This document shows positions 32,252 through 40,596 of a stretch of DNA of 42,277 bases, piece by piece. Source of the DNA: Chloroflexota bacterium (lineage in GTDB: Bacteria; Chloroflexota; Anaerolineae; UBA4142; SHND01). Location: contig JAKOPZ010000174.1 of NCBI GenBank assembly GCA_029778615.1, forward strand, positions 1 to 42,277. The letters are read 5' to 3'. Within the stretch, counting starts at the first letter, position 1; every line of letters begins with the position of its first letter. Below the pieces are notes generated by a model, which saw nothing but the letters and a program-made list of their open reading frames with translations, had not been told where the DNA came from and made no database searches. Position numbers and translations under genes: made by a program.

Positions 32252-33727
32252 GTGGCATTGCCTCTGTTACTTGGTCTGCTCGTTGTGACTGCCGTCGGCG
32301 TACATGTTGCGCGGTATTGGCGACCTCTCGCGTTTGTTGCCAGTGTTGCCGCGACGCTTGGCTTGGTGTGGGCGATGCAAAACGCGGGCGCGAGCACGTT
32401 CGAGTTGTTTGGCGTATCCTTTGCCTTCCAACCTCTCTCACGCGATTACGTTCTCGTCGCGTTCGCCTGCTCGGGTGTGTTGGCGATCGCCACATCGTTT
32501 GACGCATCGCGGCGGACGCTCGGCTTTTTGTATTGGAGTTGGATTGTTTGGCTCATTGCGCTGCTCGTAGACAATTTCGTCGTCGGCGTGTTCGCGTGGG
32601 CGGCGGGTCTGGCGACAATGGTGCTGGCGATGGAACCGCGTCGGTTACAACGCGTTGGCGGCGCAGCGTACTATTTGGTCTTGATTATCGTCGCGGGCGC
32701 GCTGTTATTGCTCGGCAACCGCTTTGCGCAGCTCTATCCGCTGATGCCGGACCAAATATCCTTGATTGATTCGGCGGTCCTGTTTTTGACGTGGGGCTTG
32801 GGTTTAATGCTTGCCGCGGTGCCGTTTTCCGTGTGGCTCGGACCGATGGCAGATGAAACGCCGCCGCCAAACATTGCGGTCTTGCTCGGTTTCGGACAGC
32901 CCATCGGGTTGTGGCTTTTGTACTCGTTGATTGGGCAATATCCGCGCCTGCTCGAACTTTCCAACCTTGTGACGATTCTGAATCTGGGCGGCATCGCCGC
33001 GATTGCGGTGGGCGGCGTACTGTGCGCGCTGGAACGCCGCGCGGGACGCTTTATGAGTTTCGCCGCGTTGTATGTGCTCGGCTTTGCGCTTTTGGATTTG
33101 GCGCGCAGCACACCCGAAGGCATGACCAACGCCGTGCTCGAACTTTTTACACGCGCGTTGGGGCTGACGCTCATCGCGGCGAGCGTGACCGTCGGACGCG
33201 CGATTCCGAATCGTTGGGTCAATTATGTGGCGGTGGGCGTCTTTATTTTGGGCGCGTTGACCATGGCGGGCATCGCGCCCGGCGTTGTGCTGGCGACGCG
33301 GTGGAATCTGCTGCTCGAACTCGAAGCGACCGACGCGCGTTTTTTCTATATGACCGTGCTGGCGACAATGGGCATTTTGATTGGCGCCGTGCGTTTTGTC
33401 ATGCTGTGGCTTGAACAGCTCGAACCGCAAACGCGTGTGCCAAGCGAGCCGCCGCCCGCGCCGAGCGTCAAAGTGCCCGCGCCGTTGTTGGCACGCCTGC
33501 GCCGCCGCGCGGTGGAACAATTGAACGCGCTGGGCAACAAGCTTGCGCAACGTTTTCCCCCCCCCCTCCGGCGCGGCGCGGGCTGGATTGCGAATGAATG
33601 GCGCGCGGTGGGCGCCGTGGCGCTGCTGCTCCTGCTCGCGCTCTTTGTGTTGTACTATAGCGCGACCCCGAATTTCTGGTCGCAGCGCGCACTCGAATCT
33701 TCACAGCAGTTGTACTTTCTCCGCTAG
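32252..33727 (+). CDS. Proton-conducting antiporter-like membrane subunit (NuoN/NuoM/MrpD-related)
   Basis: 491 residues from a GTG at 32252. About 13-14 hydrophobic helices, with LSRDYVLVAFACSGVLAI, LFLTWGLGLMLAAVPFSVWL followed by GPMADETPPPNIAVLLG, an order that recalls the KA.VPFH.WLP.A...AP..VSALL segment of proton-pumping NuoL/M/N subunits. The key Lys/His of the canonical motif are replaced (AVPFSVWLGPMADETPPP), so proton or ion transport may be altered. The last part is a basic linker and one final helix. A C10 run lies within the gene at about 33557-33566. Membrane location certain; function tentative. Confidence 0.6.
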   Translation: MALPLLLGLLVVTAVGVHVARYWRPLAFVASVAATLGLVWAMQNAGASTFELFGVSFAFQPLSRDYVLVAFACSGVLAIATSFDASRRTLGFLYWSWIVWLIALLVDNFVVGVFAWAAGLATMVLAMEPRRLQRVGGAAYYLVLIIVAGALLLLGNRFAQLYPLMPDQISLIDSAVLFLTWGLGLMLAAVPFSVWLGPMADETPPPNIAVLLGFGQPIGLWLLYSLIGQYPRLLELSNLVTILNLGGIAAIAVGGVLCALERRAGRFMSFAALYVLGFALLDLARSTPEGMTNAVLELFTRALGLTLIAASVTVGRAIPNRWVNYVAVGVFILGALTMAGIAPGVVLATRWNLLLELEATDARFFYMTVLATMGILIGAVRFVMLWLEQLEPQTRVPSEPPPAPSVKVPAPLLARLRRRAVEQLNALGNKLAQRFPPPLRRGAGWIANEWRAVGAVALLLLLALFVLYYSATPNFWSQRALESSQQLYFLR

Positions 33728-34000
33728 TACTACTTTGTCATTTTACGGTCGGGCGATTCAAATCGCGGCAACCCAGAGCGAAATCGGCCTCCGCCGATTG
33801 AGATTTTTCAGAATTTTGAGCCGTTTCAAGTCTGCATAGGCAGACTTGGCTATGGGTCGCTTCGATTTCTAATCGCCAAGAATTGAACTGCGATGAACTG
33901 CATCGCAATTTACAGGATTTTTTTTCATCCTGTTAATTCCGCAAGTCCTGTCAAAAATGCTTTTTTGTAAGCAAAGTGCGTAATGAGTGTGTAAAAGAAA
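33728..34000. other. Intergenic stretch with several palindromes, no gene
   Basis: The region holds four small hairpins: AATCGGC/GCCGATT (33782-33799), CAAGTCTGC/GCAGACTTG (33827-33848), TGCGATG/CATCGCA (about 33889-33907) and ACAGGAT/ATCCTGT around a T-run (33912-33933). No ORF with coding character is present. It separates the antiporter-like operon from the convergent dapA-like gene. Confidence 0.7.
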
Positions 34001-34022
34001 ACCCGTCCGCGTTCGGACGGGT
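34001..34022 (-). terminator. Intrinsic terminator of the minus-strand operon
   Basis: ACCCGTCCG, loop cgtt, CGGACGGGT, followed on the minus strand by TTTTCTTTT. It lies just past the DapA-family gene. Confidence 0.85.
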
Positions 34023-34027
34023 CTTGG

Positions 34028-34915
34028 TCATATCAATTCCGCTTCGCGCAAAATTTCGCGCAGCGCGTTGCGTTCGCTTTCGCCCAGCGGCAAAAGCGGT
34101 GGACGCGGCGCGCCGCCGTAATAGCCCACTTCGTCCATCGCCGCTTTCATCCCCGGCACGCCCCACTTTGACGTAATCGCACCGTTCGGTCGAATCATCC
34201 GTAACTGCAAATTGCGCGCCTGTTCCATTTTTCCTTCTTGAAAAAAATTGTAAATCGCCACACACTCGCGCGGCGCGATATTGCCTAACGCGGGCACCGC
34301 GCCGTTCGCGCCGATGCACAACGCGGGAAAGATTGCGCCGCCCGTTCCGACCAACACGGCAAAATCGAACGGCGCAAAGCGCAGCACCTCGCCCATCTTG
34401 AGAAAATTCGCGGAGCTGTCTTTCATGCCCACAATATTTTCGTGCCGCGCCAATTCAATTACCGTTGCCGCATCAATGTCCACGTTCGTATACGCGGGCA
34501 CGTTGTAAACCAAAATCGGAAGCGGCGACGCATCCGCGACGGTGCGATAATGTTTGAGCAGAGCCGCGCTGTTCATCTGCGGGCGATAGTAATGCGGTGT
34601 GACAACGAGCGCGGCGTCCGCGCCCAACTGCGCCGCGCGTTTGGTGAAATCAATCGTCTCGCGTGTGGAATCGGTCCCCGTGCCCGCAATCAACAGGCGG
34701 TCTTGCGGAATTGCCGCGCGCGCAATTTCAAGCACGCGCAATTTTTCCTCTTTGGTCAACAACGAATATTCGCCATTGGAACCGAGAATGACAAAGCCGT
34801 GCAAACCGGTTTCGACATAGCGCGTGAGATTGGCAGCAAAATGTTCCGCAGAAACATTTCCCTCTGCATCGAACGGTGTAGCCACCGGGGGCAAAACTCC
34901 GCGAATTTCTTTCAT
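34028..34915 (-). CDS. dapA: DapA/dihydrodipicolinate synthase family aldolase
   Basis: 295 residues from the ATG at 34915, with GAGGAG 5-6 nt upstream. A TIM-barrel class I aldolase: GSNGEYSLL (pyruvate-binding GTTGE-type loop at 45-50), VTPHYYRP, ILVYNVPAYT (Tyr137) and GMKDSS (Schiff-base Lys165). DapA condenses pyruvate with aspartate semialdehyde in lysine synthesis. Close relatives are N-acetylneuraminate and keto-acid aldolases, and the GSNGE variant at the loop leaves room for one of these. It follows the UbiA gene at 49 nt, on the same strand as the B12 operon, and may have its own promoter (TACAAT at 34956-34951). Confidence 0.85.
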   Translation of the reverse strand: MKEIRGVLPPVATPFDAEGNVSAEHFAANLTRYVETGLHGFVILGSNGEYSLLTKEEKLRVLEIARAAIPQDRLLIAGTGTDSTRETIDFTKRAAQLGADAALVVTPHYYRPQMNSAALLKHYRTVADASPLPILVYNVPAYTNVDIDAATVIELARHENIVGMKDSSANFLKMGEVLRFAPFDFAVLVGTGGAIFPALCIGANGAVPALGNIAPRECVAIYNFFQEGKMEQARNLQLRMIRPNGAITSKWGVPGMKAAMDEVGYYGGAPRPPLLPLGESERNALREILREAELI

Positions 34916-34964
34916 AAGGCTCCTCAAAAGAGATTGGAATGAGAACCAAAATTGTAACACAGGG

Positions 34965-35831
34965 TCACTGAATCGTTGCGAGCGCGAGGCGAAGAAAAAT
35001 CCACGCGAGAAACGGCAGCGTCACCCCGGCGTACAAACGCATCACCGTTTTGAAATTTTGCATCACGGTATAGGTGAAAAATTTCTTGTGCCACTGCGCG
35101 ACGGCGAACAAAAACGCGGCAAGAAATAGGGCGAGCCCCGCCGCTTCGCCCCACGAAAATTTTGTCGCGGCAACATACACCGCGCCCGCGCCGCCGAGCG
35201 CAATCGAACCAAGCGCGAGGTGGAATGAATTTTGTACGCCGAGAAAACGCGCCGACGTAAAATCACCGCGCTGGGCGTCCGCATCGAGTTGATAAATTTG
35301 CGTCAGCGGATACATGCCGCCCGTAATGAACGTAGCCGAGAGCGCGGCGAGCATGACCCACCACGCGCCGCCGTCGCCCAAACTGCCGCGCGCAGTTGCC
35401 CAGCCCGCGTAAAAGGGCAAGATGCCTTGCCCCAGCATAATCGTCACCAACGCGCCGAGCGGTTTCCCTTTGAGCCGAATGCGCGGGTGCGAATATGCGA
35501 CCGACATCCAGAACATGAGAAAATAAATCGCGGCGACCCAACCATTCACCGCGAGCGCGAGGACAAACCCGATGAGCTGCCAGCCGAGCGAAAACGCCAA
35601 GAGATGTGGAGGCGGTGGGGGGGGGTGCGCCAATCCGCCAACGGGTCCCTCATCGCGGTCATAGTACGAATTGAGCGCGGTGCCGCCCGCGTACAAAAAA
35701 AGATGGAACGCCGCATAGGCAATCAGCAACTGCCCATTCAACGTTCCACCCGCGAGCAATGCGCCCCACAAAAAAATAGGCGAGAGCAAAAATTGAAACG
35801 GCAGACGCAGGTGCGTCAGGTACGGCTTCAT
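34965..35831 (-). CDS. UbiA-family prenyltransferase in the cobalamin operon
   Basis: 288 residues with eight to nine hydrophobic helices. First acidic motif LNSYYDRDEGPVGGL (Asn54-Asp60), second YPLTQIYQLDADAQRGD: the two metal-diphosphate-binding sites of UbiA enzymes, which attach isoprenoid chains to aromatic or other acceptors in the membrane. The ATG at 35831 overlaps the stop of the methyltransferase by 4 nt (ATGA) and has GGAGAAAA in front, so it is translationally coupled. A C9 tract (in 35617-35626) encodes part of HPPPPPPH right after the first motif. The acceptor is unknown; menaquinone-type or another lipid is possible. Confidence 0.85.
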   Translation of the reverse strand: MKPYLTHLRLPFQFLLSPIFLWGALLAGGTLNGQLLIAYAAFHLFLYAGGTALNSYYDRDEGPVGGLAHPPPPPPHLLAFSLGWQLIGFVLALAVNGWVAAIYFLMFWMSVAYSHPRIRLKGKPLGALVTIMLGQGILPFYAGWATARGSLGDGGAWWVMLAALSATFITGGMYPLTQIYQLDADAQRGDFTSARFLGVQNSFHLALGSIALGGAGAVYVAATKFSWGEAAGLALFLAAFLFAVAQWHKKFFTYTVMQNFKTVMRLYAGVTLPFLAWIFLRLALATIQ

Positions 35832-36490
35832 TTTTCTCCGAATCCGATAATGCCCAATCCTTCGATTGCCAATTCCGTGCCGTTGTTTTGAAAACCCGCG
35901 CGCGCCAGCGTTTCGGGAAATTTTTGCTCGTCCAAACGTCCGTGCATTTTGCTGTACGGTCGCCACAAAAGCACAGACACCATAAAACGCACATTCGTCC
36001 AATGTTTCGCAATCCAATTCGAGGTTTTGCCGTCGCGCGGCTCCATCGAGACCCAACGCCCGCCGCGCCGCAGCACACGATATGCTTGGCGCAAAACACC
36101 CGCGCGGTCGCCGACGAGATACAAAAACGAATGCCCTGTCGTCACGTCGAATGTGTTTTCTGCGAAGGGGAGGGCGGTCGCGTCGGCGAGGACGTACGCA
36201 ATGTTTTGCGTCAAACGCGCGCGGCGCGTTTCGTTTTGGGCGAGACGCAGCATCGTCGGCGCGAGGTCGAGCCCCACAATAAACACGTCGGGACGTACAC
36301 GCGCCATTTCAATCGCGGTGTTGCCGGGTCCGCAGCCCAAATCCAAGACCCGCGCGCGCGGCGCGTTTTCCGTTCGCGGAAAATGCGCGGTCAGCCGCGC
36401 GCACGAGGCGCGCCAAACGTTTTGCGCGTTGAACCAATTGTAAATCGGCGCGCCCAGTTCAAAGAGCCACGGGAAATCGAGGAGCCGCAT
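35828..36490 (-). CDS. SAM-dependent methyltransferase (UbiE/MenG-like)
   Basis: 220 residues, class I fold. RVLDLGCGPGNTAIEMA is the SAM-binding motif I (48-59), FIVGLDLAPTMLRLA motif post-I, YVLADATALPFAENTFDVTT motif II, and VLRRGGRWVSMEPRD motif III. It starts 2 nt after cobO and overlaps the UbiA gene. A methyltransferase next to a UbiA prenyltransferase is the arrangement expected for quinone-type head-group modification. No corrin-ring methyltransferase (CobI/J/M/F-like) features are present, so a direct role in corrin synthesis is unlikely. Confidence 0.85.
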   Translation of the reverse strand: MRLLDFPWLFELGAPIYNWFNAQNVWRASCARLTAHFPRTENAPRARVLDLGCGPGNTAIEMARVRPDVFIVGLDLAPTMLRLAQNETRRARLTQNIAYVLADATALPFAENTFDVTTGHSFLYLVGDRAGVLRQAYRVLRRGGRWVSMEPRDGKTSNWIAKHWTNVRFMVSVLLWRPYSKMHGRLDEQKFPETLARAGFQNNGTELAIEGLGIIGFGEK

Positions 36491-36492
36491 GT

Positions 36493-37014
36493 TTAGAATT
36501 CGACGCCCGCTTGCGCGAGAATTCCTTTTTGATACGGATGTTTGATTTCGCGCATCTCGGTCACGAGGTCGGCATAGTCAATCAATTCGGGCGGCGCGTC
36601 GCGTCCGGTAAAAATGAGATGCAGTTCGGGCGGTTTGTGCGCGCGCAGCCATTCAATCACCTCTTTCACGTCGAGCCAGCCGTAATTCAGCGCGTAGGTA
36701 ATTTCGTCGAGCGCGATAAGGTCGTACATACCGCTCGCGATTTTTTCTTGCGCGAGTGCCCACGCCTTGCGCGCCTTGTTACCCGATTCGTCCAAATCTT
36801 TGGAGGTCCATGTAAAGCCGTCGCCGAGTGCGTACCATTCCAGATTCAATTTGCGCGCCGCTTTGATTTCACCCCAATTCCCCGTCTCCGCTTTGATGAA
36901 TTGAATCACGCAGACGCGCATGTCGCGTCCCCACGCGCGCAACAGAGTGCCAAACATTGCGGTAGATTTGCCTTTGCCATTCCCCGTATTGACTATCACA
37001 ATGCCTTGTCGCAT
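36493..37014 (-). CDS. cobO: Cob(I)alamin adenosyltransferase (CobO/BtuR type)
   Basis: 173 residues from the ATG at 37014 ([20 protein letters not shown]), with GGAG upstream. The P-loop [24 protein letters not shown], and [15 protein letters not shown] with [20 protein letters not shown] are hallmarks of the CobA/CobO/BtuR family, which transfers the adenosyl group of ATP to the cobalt of reduced corrinoids. A longer N-terminus ([10 protein letters not shown]...) is possible but overlaps the space to cobU and lacks a Shine-Dalgarno. It lies 31 nt downstream of cobU. Confidence 0.93.
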   Translation of the reverse strand: MRQGIVIVNTGNGKGKSTAMFGTLLRAWGRDMRVCVIQFIKAETGNWGEIKAARKLNLEWYALGDGFTWTSKDLDESGNKARKAWALAQEKIASGMYDLIALDEITYALNYGWLDVKEVIEWLRAHKPPELHLIFTGRDAPPELIDYADLVTEMREIKHPYQKGILAQAGVEF

Positions 37015-37045
37015 GACGGCTGCTCCATCCGGATTGAAACCCAAA

Positions 37046-37603
37046 TCATTTGTCAAAAATCGAATACGCGCGCGTTTTGAGTTCAAGCGGCAGTCCCGCC
37101 ATCATCCAAAACACTTGGTGCGCGTGCTGCGCGGCGCGCGCATTAACGCGCCCCAACACATCGCGGAAATTTCGTGCGAGCGCGTTGTCGGGCACAATGC
37201 CCTGTCCCACTTCATTTGAAATCAGCACGAGGTCAATATCTTGCACGCGCACCCATTCGCACAACAAATCGAGTTGATAAAAGAGACGCTGTTCCAAACC
37301 ATTTTCATTTGCCAACAATTCATTCGTCACCCACAACGTCAAACAATCCACCACAATCAAACGCGGCATCGTATGCCAAGTGCGCAGCGCTTCCAACACA
37401 TCGCGCGGCGCTTCGAGCGTTTGCCACGCGGCGGGACGCCGGGCGCGATGTTCGGCAATGCGCGCGCGCATTTCGTCATCCAACGCTTCGGCAGTGGCAA
37501 TGAACAAAACATTTTCGTGCCCGCGTTGTTCTGCCCATTCTTGGGCGAACGCGGACTTGCCGCTGCGTGCGCCGCCGAGAATCAAAATAGTTCGAGCTTG
37601 CAT
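37046..37603 (-). CDS. cobU: Adenosylcobinamide kinase / adenosylcobinamide-phosphate guanylyltransferase
   Basis: 185 residues, the normal length. P-loop [16 protein letters not shown] (10-17), the [16 protein letters not shown] segment containing the conserved guanylylated-His region, [14 protein letters not shown], and [20 protein letters not shown] are all diagnostic of CobU/CobP. It phosphorylates adenosylcobinamide and adds GMP to make adenosyl-GDP-cobinamide. It begins 1 nt after cobS ends. Confidence 0.95.
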   Translation of the reverse strand: MQARTILILGGARSGKSAFAQEWAEQRGHENVLFIATAEALDDEMRARIAEHRARRPAAWQTLEAPRDVLEALRTWHTMPRLIVVDCLTLWVTNELLANENGLEQRLFYQLDLLCEWVRVQDIDLVLISNEVGQGIVPDNALARNFRDVLGRVNARAAQHAHQVFWMMAGLPLELKTRAYSIFDK

Positions 37604-37604
37604 T

Positions 37605-38312
37605 TTATCTGATAAACACCGCGCCGACCATCAAGACACTCACTTCCACGCTTTCACAAATCATCCCGTACACGTCGCCCGTCAGACCGCCGAGCCGCCC
37701 AAGCGCAAACCGCGCGCCAAGTGTGGCAACCAACGCGGCGACCACCCACATCACAACGCCCGTCCACCCCAACGGCAATACGCATACAAAAACGGTGAGC
37801 GTCGCCAACGTGATTTCGCGACGCGTCAAACCTTGCGTAAAGAAAACAGCCATGCCCTGCCGCCGCGCAAGCGGAAACGTCGCCGCATACACCAGCGCCC
37901 AACGCGCCAACAGCGGCGCAAAAAAAATGGCGAGGGGATGGATTTGCGTGAGCGCGGAAAATTTCAACAGCAAAATCAAAACCAGTCCCGTCGCGCCGAA
38001 CGCGCCAAGATGCTCATCCCGCAAAATTTCAAGCCGCCGCTCGCGCGATACGGCAGCAAACAGTGCATCGCACGCATCGCCCAAGCCGTCGAGATGCAGT
38101 CCGCCGGTGAGCAGCGCCCACAACGCGACGACGAACGCCGCGCATACGAGCGGCGGCAAAATCAAACGCGCAAGATAAAAACTCACCGCGAGCGCAAGTC
38201 CCAGCGCCGCGCCGACGAGAGGAAAAAAAGAAAACGCGCGCGCAGAAAAAACGGGTTCGCCGCGAATAGGCAAAATCGTCAGCAGCGCGCACGCCGCGCG
38301 CAAATCATTCAT
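37605..38312 (-). CDS. cobS: Adenosylcobinamide-GDP ribazoletransferase (cobalamin synthase)
   Basis: 235 residues, polytopic. LTILPIRG near the start, TGGLHLDGLGDACDALF (conserved acidic Mg-binding motif), EILRDEHLGAFGATGLVLIL, and GGLTGDVYGMICE near the end are the family signatures. The enzyme joins alpha-ribazole to adenosyl-GDP-cobinamide in the membrane, the last-but-one step of cobalamin assembly. No cobT (which makes the alpha-ribazole phosphate) is in this window. Confidence 0.95.
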   Translation of the reverse strand: MNDLRAACALLTILPIRGEPVFSARAFSFFPLVGAALGLALAVSFYLARLILPPLVCAAFVVALWALLTGGLHLDGLGDACDALFAAVSRERRLEILRDEHLGAFGATGLVLILLLKFSALTQIHPLAIFFAPLLARWALVYAATFPLARRQGMAVFFTQGLTRREITLATLTVFVCVLPLGWTGVVMWVVAALVATLGARFALGRLGGLTGDVYGMICESVEVSVLMVGAVFIR

Positions 38313-38334
38313 TCTCGGCGCAAAGGTTGCTCGC

Positions 38335-39441
38335 TTAAAACGTGTACTTGGATTTGGCGCGACGCAAGAGCCAAATAAAAAATGGCGCGCCGACCAACGC
38401 GGTGATGACGCCGAGCGGAATTTCTTGCGGCGCGAGCGCGAGACGCGCCGTCATATCCGCGAGCGTGAGAAAAATGGCGCCGCACAAAAACGACGCCGGC
38501 AGTAACAAGCGATGGTTCGGGCCCAGAACGATGCGCGCAAAATGCGGCACAATCAAACCGACGAATCCGACGAGTCCGCTCAACGCCACTGCCGCGCCCG
38601 TCATTAACGCGCCGATGCACAACAAAACAAATTTTTTGCGTTCCACATTGACGCCCAACGCCGCCGCTTGTTCTTCGCCCAACAAAAACGCGTTGAGGTC
38701 ATTCGAAAACATAAACGCCAGCGCGGTGCCGAGCAGTATCAACGGCGTCACCGTCAGCAACATGCCCCAGCCGCTCGCGCTCACGCCGCCGAGCGTCCAC
38801 AACACGATGCGTTCAAGCGTGCCGCGCGTGAGGAGCATCATGGCGGACATGAACGCGCCGAGCATCGAACTCACCGCGAACCCCGCGAGCAGCAGCGTCG
38901 TAATCGGCGTGTACATACCCACGCGCGCGAGACGGTACACAATCAACACCGCCACCAACGCGCCGCAGAATGCCGCAAGCGGTACCAAACCAAAGGTGAT
39001 GAATCCGAGCGTGAACGGAATTGCAAACGCAATCGTCGCCGCCAGCGCCGCGCCGCCCGACGTGCCGAGCAGATACGGGTCTGCCATCGGATTGCGCAAG
39101 AGTCCTTGAAACACAACGCCCGCGCTCGCGAGTCCCGCGCCCACAATCGCCGCGCCGAGCACACGCGGCAATCGAATTTGCCAGATGATAGATTCTGCCG
39201 CCGCGCTCCACGTCAAGCCCAAATCGAAACCGAACGCGCGTTTGAAAATAATCGCCACAATCTGCGCGGGTTCGATTCCGACCGTCCCCAGACTCATCGC
39301 GAGAATGAGCGTGCTGAGGAGCAAAACGCCGAGCGCGCTCAAAACGAACGCGGGATGTTTCCAGTTTACACGAAACTGCGCGCGCGCGGGCATTTCAATA
39401 TTGAGCGAGTTTGTTTTTGAAATAATGTGTTGTCGTGCCAT
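38335..39441 (-). CDS. btuC: Corrinoid/iron ABC transporter permease, FecCD/BtuC family
   Basis: 368 residues with about ten membrane helices. LPRVLGAAIVGAGLASAGVV then FQGLLRNPMADPYLLGTSGG, and GLVGFVGLIVPHFARIVLGPNHR with LGVITALVGAPFFIWLL near the end are the classic FecCD/BtuC segments. Placed between btuF and cobS under a cobalamin riboswitch, the substrate is very probably cobalamin or cobinamide rather than iron. No ATPase gene follows; the nearest candidate is the one at 28198-28989. Confidence 0.92.
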   Translation of the reverse strand: MARQHIISKTNSLNIEMPARAQFRVNWKHPAFVLSALGVLLLSTLILAMSLGTVGIEPAQIVAIIFKRAFGFDLGLTWSAAAESIIWQIRLPRVLGAAIVGAGLASAGVVFQGLLRNPMADPYLLGTSGGAALAATIAFAIPFTLGFITFGLVPLAAFCGALVAVLIVYRLARVGMYTPITTLLLAGFAVSSMLGAFMSAMMLLTRGTLERIVLWTLGGVSASGWGMLLTVTPLILLGTALAFMFSNDLNAFLLGEEQAAALGVNVERKKFVLLCIGALMTGAAVALSGLVGFVGLIVPHFARIVLGPNHRLLLPASFLCGAIFLTLADMTARLALAPQEIPLGVITALVGAPFFIWLLRRAKSKYTF

Positions 39442-39448
39442 ACAAATT

Positions 39449-39520
39449 GGGGCGAGTCCTTTGAGGGCGTTGGCTGCTTTACGTCACGCGTGAGATGAAA
39501 AACCTCAAGGGCCTCGCCCC
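39449..39520. repeat. Long inverted repeat in the btuF-btuC gap
   Basis: GGGGCGAGTCCTTTGAGG (39449-39466) and CCTCAAGGGCCTCGCCCC (39503-39520) match at 16 of 18 positions around a 36-nt loop. It lies between two cotranscribed genes without a T-run, so it may be a dispersed palindrome, or an RNA stem that tunes the btuF:btuC ratio. Confidence 0.65.
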
Positions 39521-39529
39521 GTACCTCGG

Positions 39530-40489
39530 CTACGGCGAAAACAGTTCGGGATGAATCAATTTCGCCGCCGCTTCCAAACCATCCACCACACGCGGCCCTG
39601 GACGACTCACCAAATTGTCGTCAATCGGAAACACGCGATTGTTTTTTACCGCGTCAATGACATTCCAGCCCGGACGCTTGCCGACCGTTTCCGGTGCAAT
39701 GCCGTACGCGGCATCGCTCATAATAATAATTTCGGGATTTGACTGGACCACCTGTTCCGCGTTGATTTGTACATACGGCGAATCGGCGCTGCCCGCGATA
39801 TTTTCGCCGCCCGCGAGCGTGATGAGTTCATTGACGAACGTGCCCGGTCCCGGCGTAAAAGGTTTCGCGGGGTCGGTCGCGTCCAATTCCCAAAACACGC
39901 GCGGCTTGGTTTTTGCGCCCGCGAGTTTTGTTTTCAATTCCGCCAGGCGCGCGTCCATGCTGTTGACGACCTGCGTCGCCTGCGCGTCCGCGCCCAATGC
40001 TTTGCCGACGAGTTGAATATCCTGTTTCACACTCTCGAAATTCGAATTGACCTTGCCGACGACGAGGATGGGCACGTGCAATTCCTCCAGTTTTTGAATC
40101 ACGTCGGGCGAAGAAATCGCGGCGACGAGCACAAGGTCAGGTTTGGCGGCGACGATTTGTTCGTAATTTGGATTAAAGCCATCGCTCATCGCGGGGATGC
40201 TTTTGACCGAAGCGGGAAAATCGGAAAACTGGTCGCGCCCGACGAGCAAATCACATTTGCCCAACGCGCAAACAATTTCAGTGTTGCTCGGCGCGAGCGA
40301 AACGATTCGCTGCGGAATTGCAGCGAGCGAGACCGAACGCCCCGCGCCGTCGGTGAGAGTGATGCCTGCGGCGGGCGCAACGGTTGGCGCGGGCGCGGCG
40401 GGTACGGGTGGCGCACCGCACGCGACCATCGCGGCAAGGATTGCCGCGCACAGCAAGACGATATTTAGTTTTTTGATTCGGATGTGCAT
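39530..40489 (-). CDS. btuF: Cobalamin-binding lipoprotein of the ABC importer
   Basis: 319 residues. Lipoprotein signal with lipobox LAAMVAC (Cys24), a short Pro/Ala linker, then the periplasmic-binding domain of the BtuF/FhuD type: ITLTDGAGRSVSLAAIPQRI, VSLAPSNTEIVCALG, LVGRDQFSDFPASV, AKPDLVLVA, and a final RPGPRVVDGLEAAAKLIHPE. It would capture corrinoids outside the membrane and pass them to BtuC. The start has GGAG about 7 nt upstream. It is the first structural gene behind the riboswitch. Confidence 0.93.
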   Translation of the reverse strand: MHIRIKKLNIVLLCAAILAAMVACGAPPVPAAPAPTVAPAAGITLTDGAGRSVSLAAIPQRIVSLAPSNTEIVCALGKCDLLVGRDQFSDFPASVKSIPAMSDGFNPNYEQIVAAKPDLVLVAAISSPDVIQKLEELHVPILVVGKVNSNFESVKQDIQLVGKALGADAQATQVVNSMDARLAELKTKLAGAKTKPRVFWELDATDPAKPFTPGPGTFVNELITLAGGENIAGSADSPYVQINAEQVVQSNPEIIIMSDAAYGIAPETVGKRPGWNVIDAVKNNRVFPIDDNLVSRPGPRVVDGLEAAAKLIHPELFSP

Positions 40490-40530
40490 GTTGCTGCTCC
40501 AATCGGAAATGGATTAATCAGACTGCCGAT

Positions 40531-40560
40531 AAAAAAACCTCTTGTCTATTCGACAAGAGG
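40531..40560 (-). terminator. Riboswitch expression-platform terminator in front of btuF
   Basis: On the minus strand CCTCTTGTC (40560-40552), 5-nt loop, GACAAGAGG (40546-40538), then T7 (40537-40531), 42 nt before the btuF ATG. This would be the OFF structure when the riboswitch binds B12. Confidence 0.88.
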
Positions 40561-40596
40561 TGGAGAAACAACACGCTGAAACGTAAACCGCTTCAT
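40546..40596 (-). CDS. 16-codon leader ORF overlapping the riboswitch terminator
   Basis: The ATG at 40596, preceded by AAAGGGGGCGGGAGC, reads MKRFTFQRVVSPPLVE and stops with TAG at 40548-40546. Its last codons cover the 5' arm of the terminator and the stop codon reaches the first base of the 3' arm. A terminating ribosome would physically block the hairpin. Translation is not proven; a chance ORF remains possible. Confidence 0.4.
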   Translation of the reverse strand: MKRFTFQRVVSPPLVE

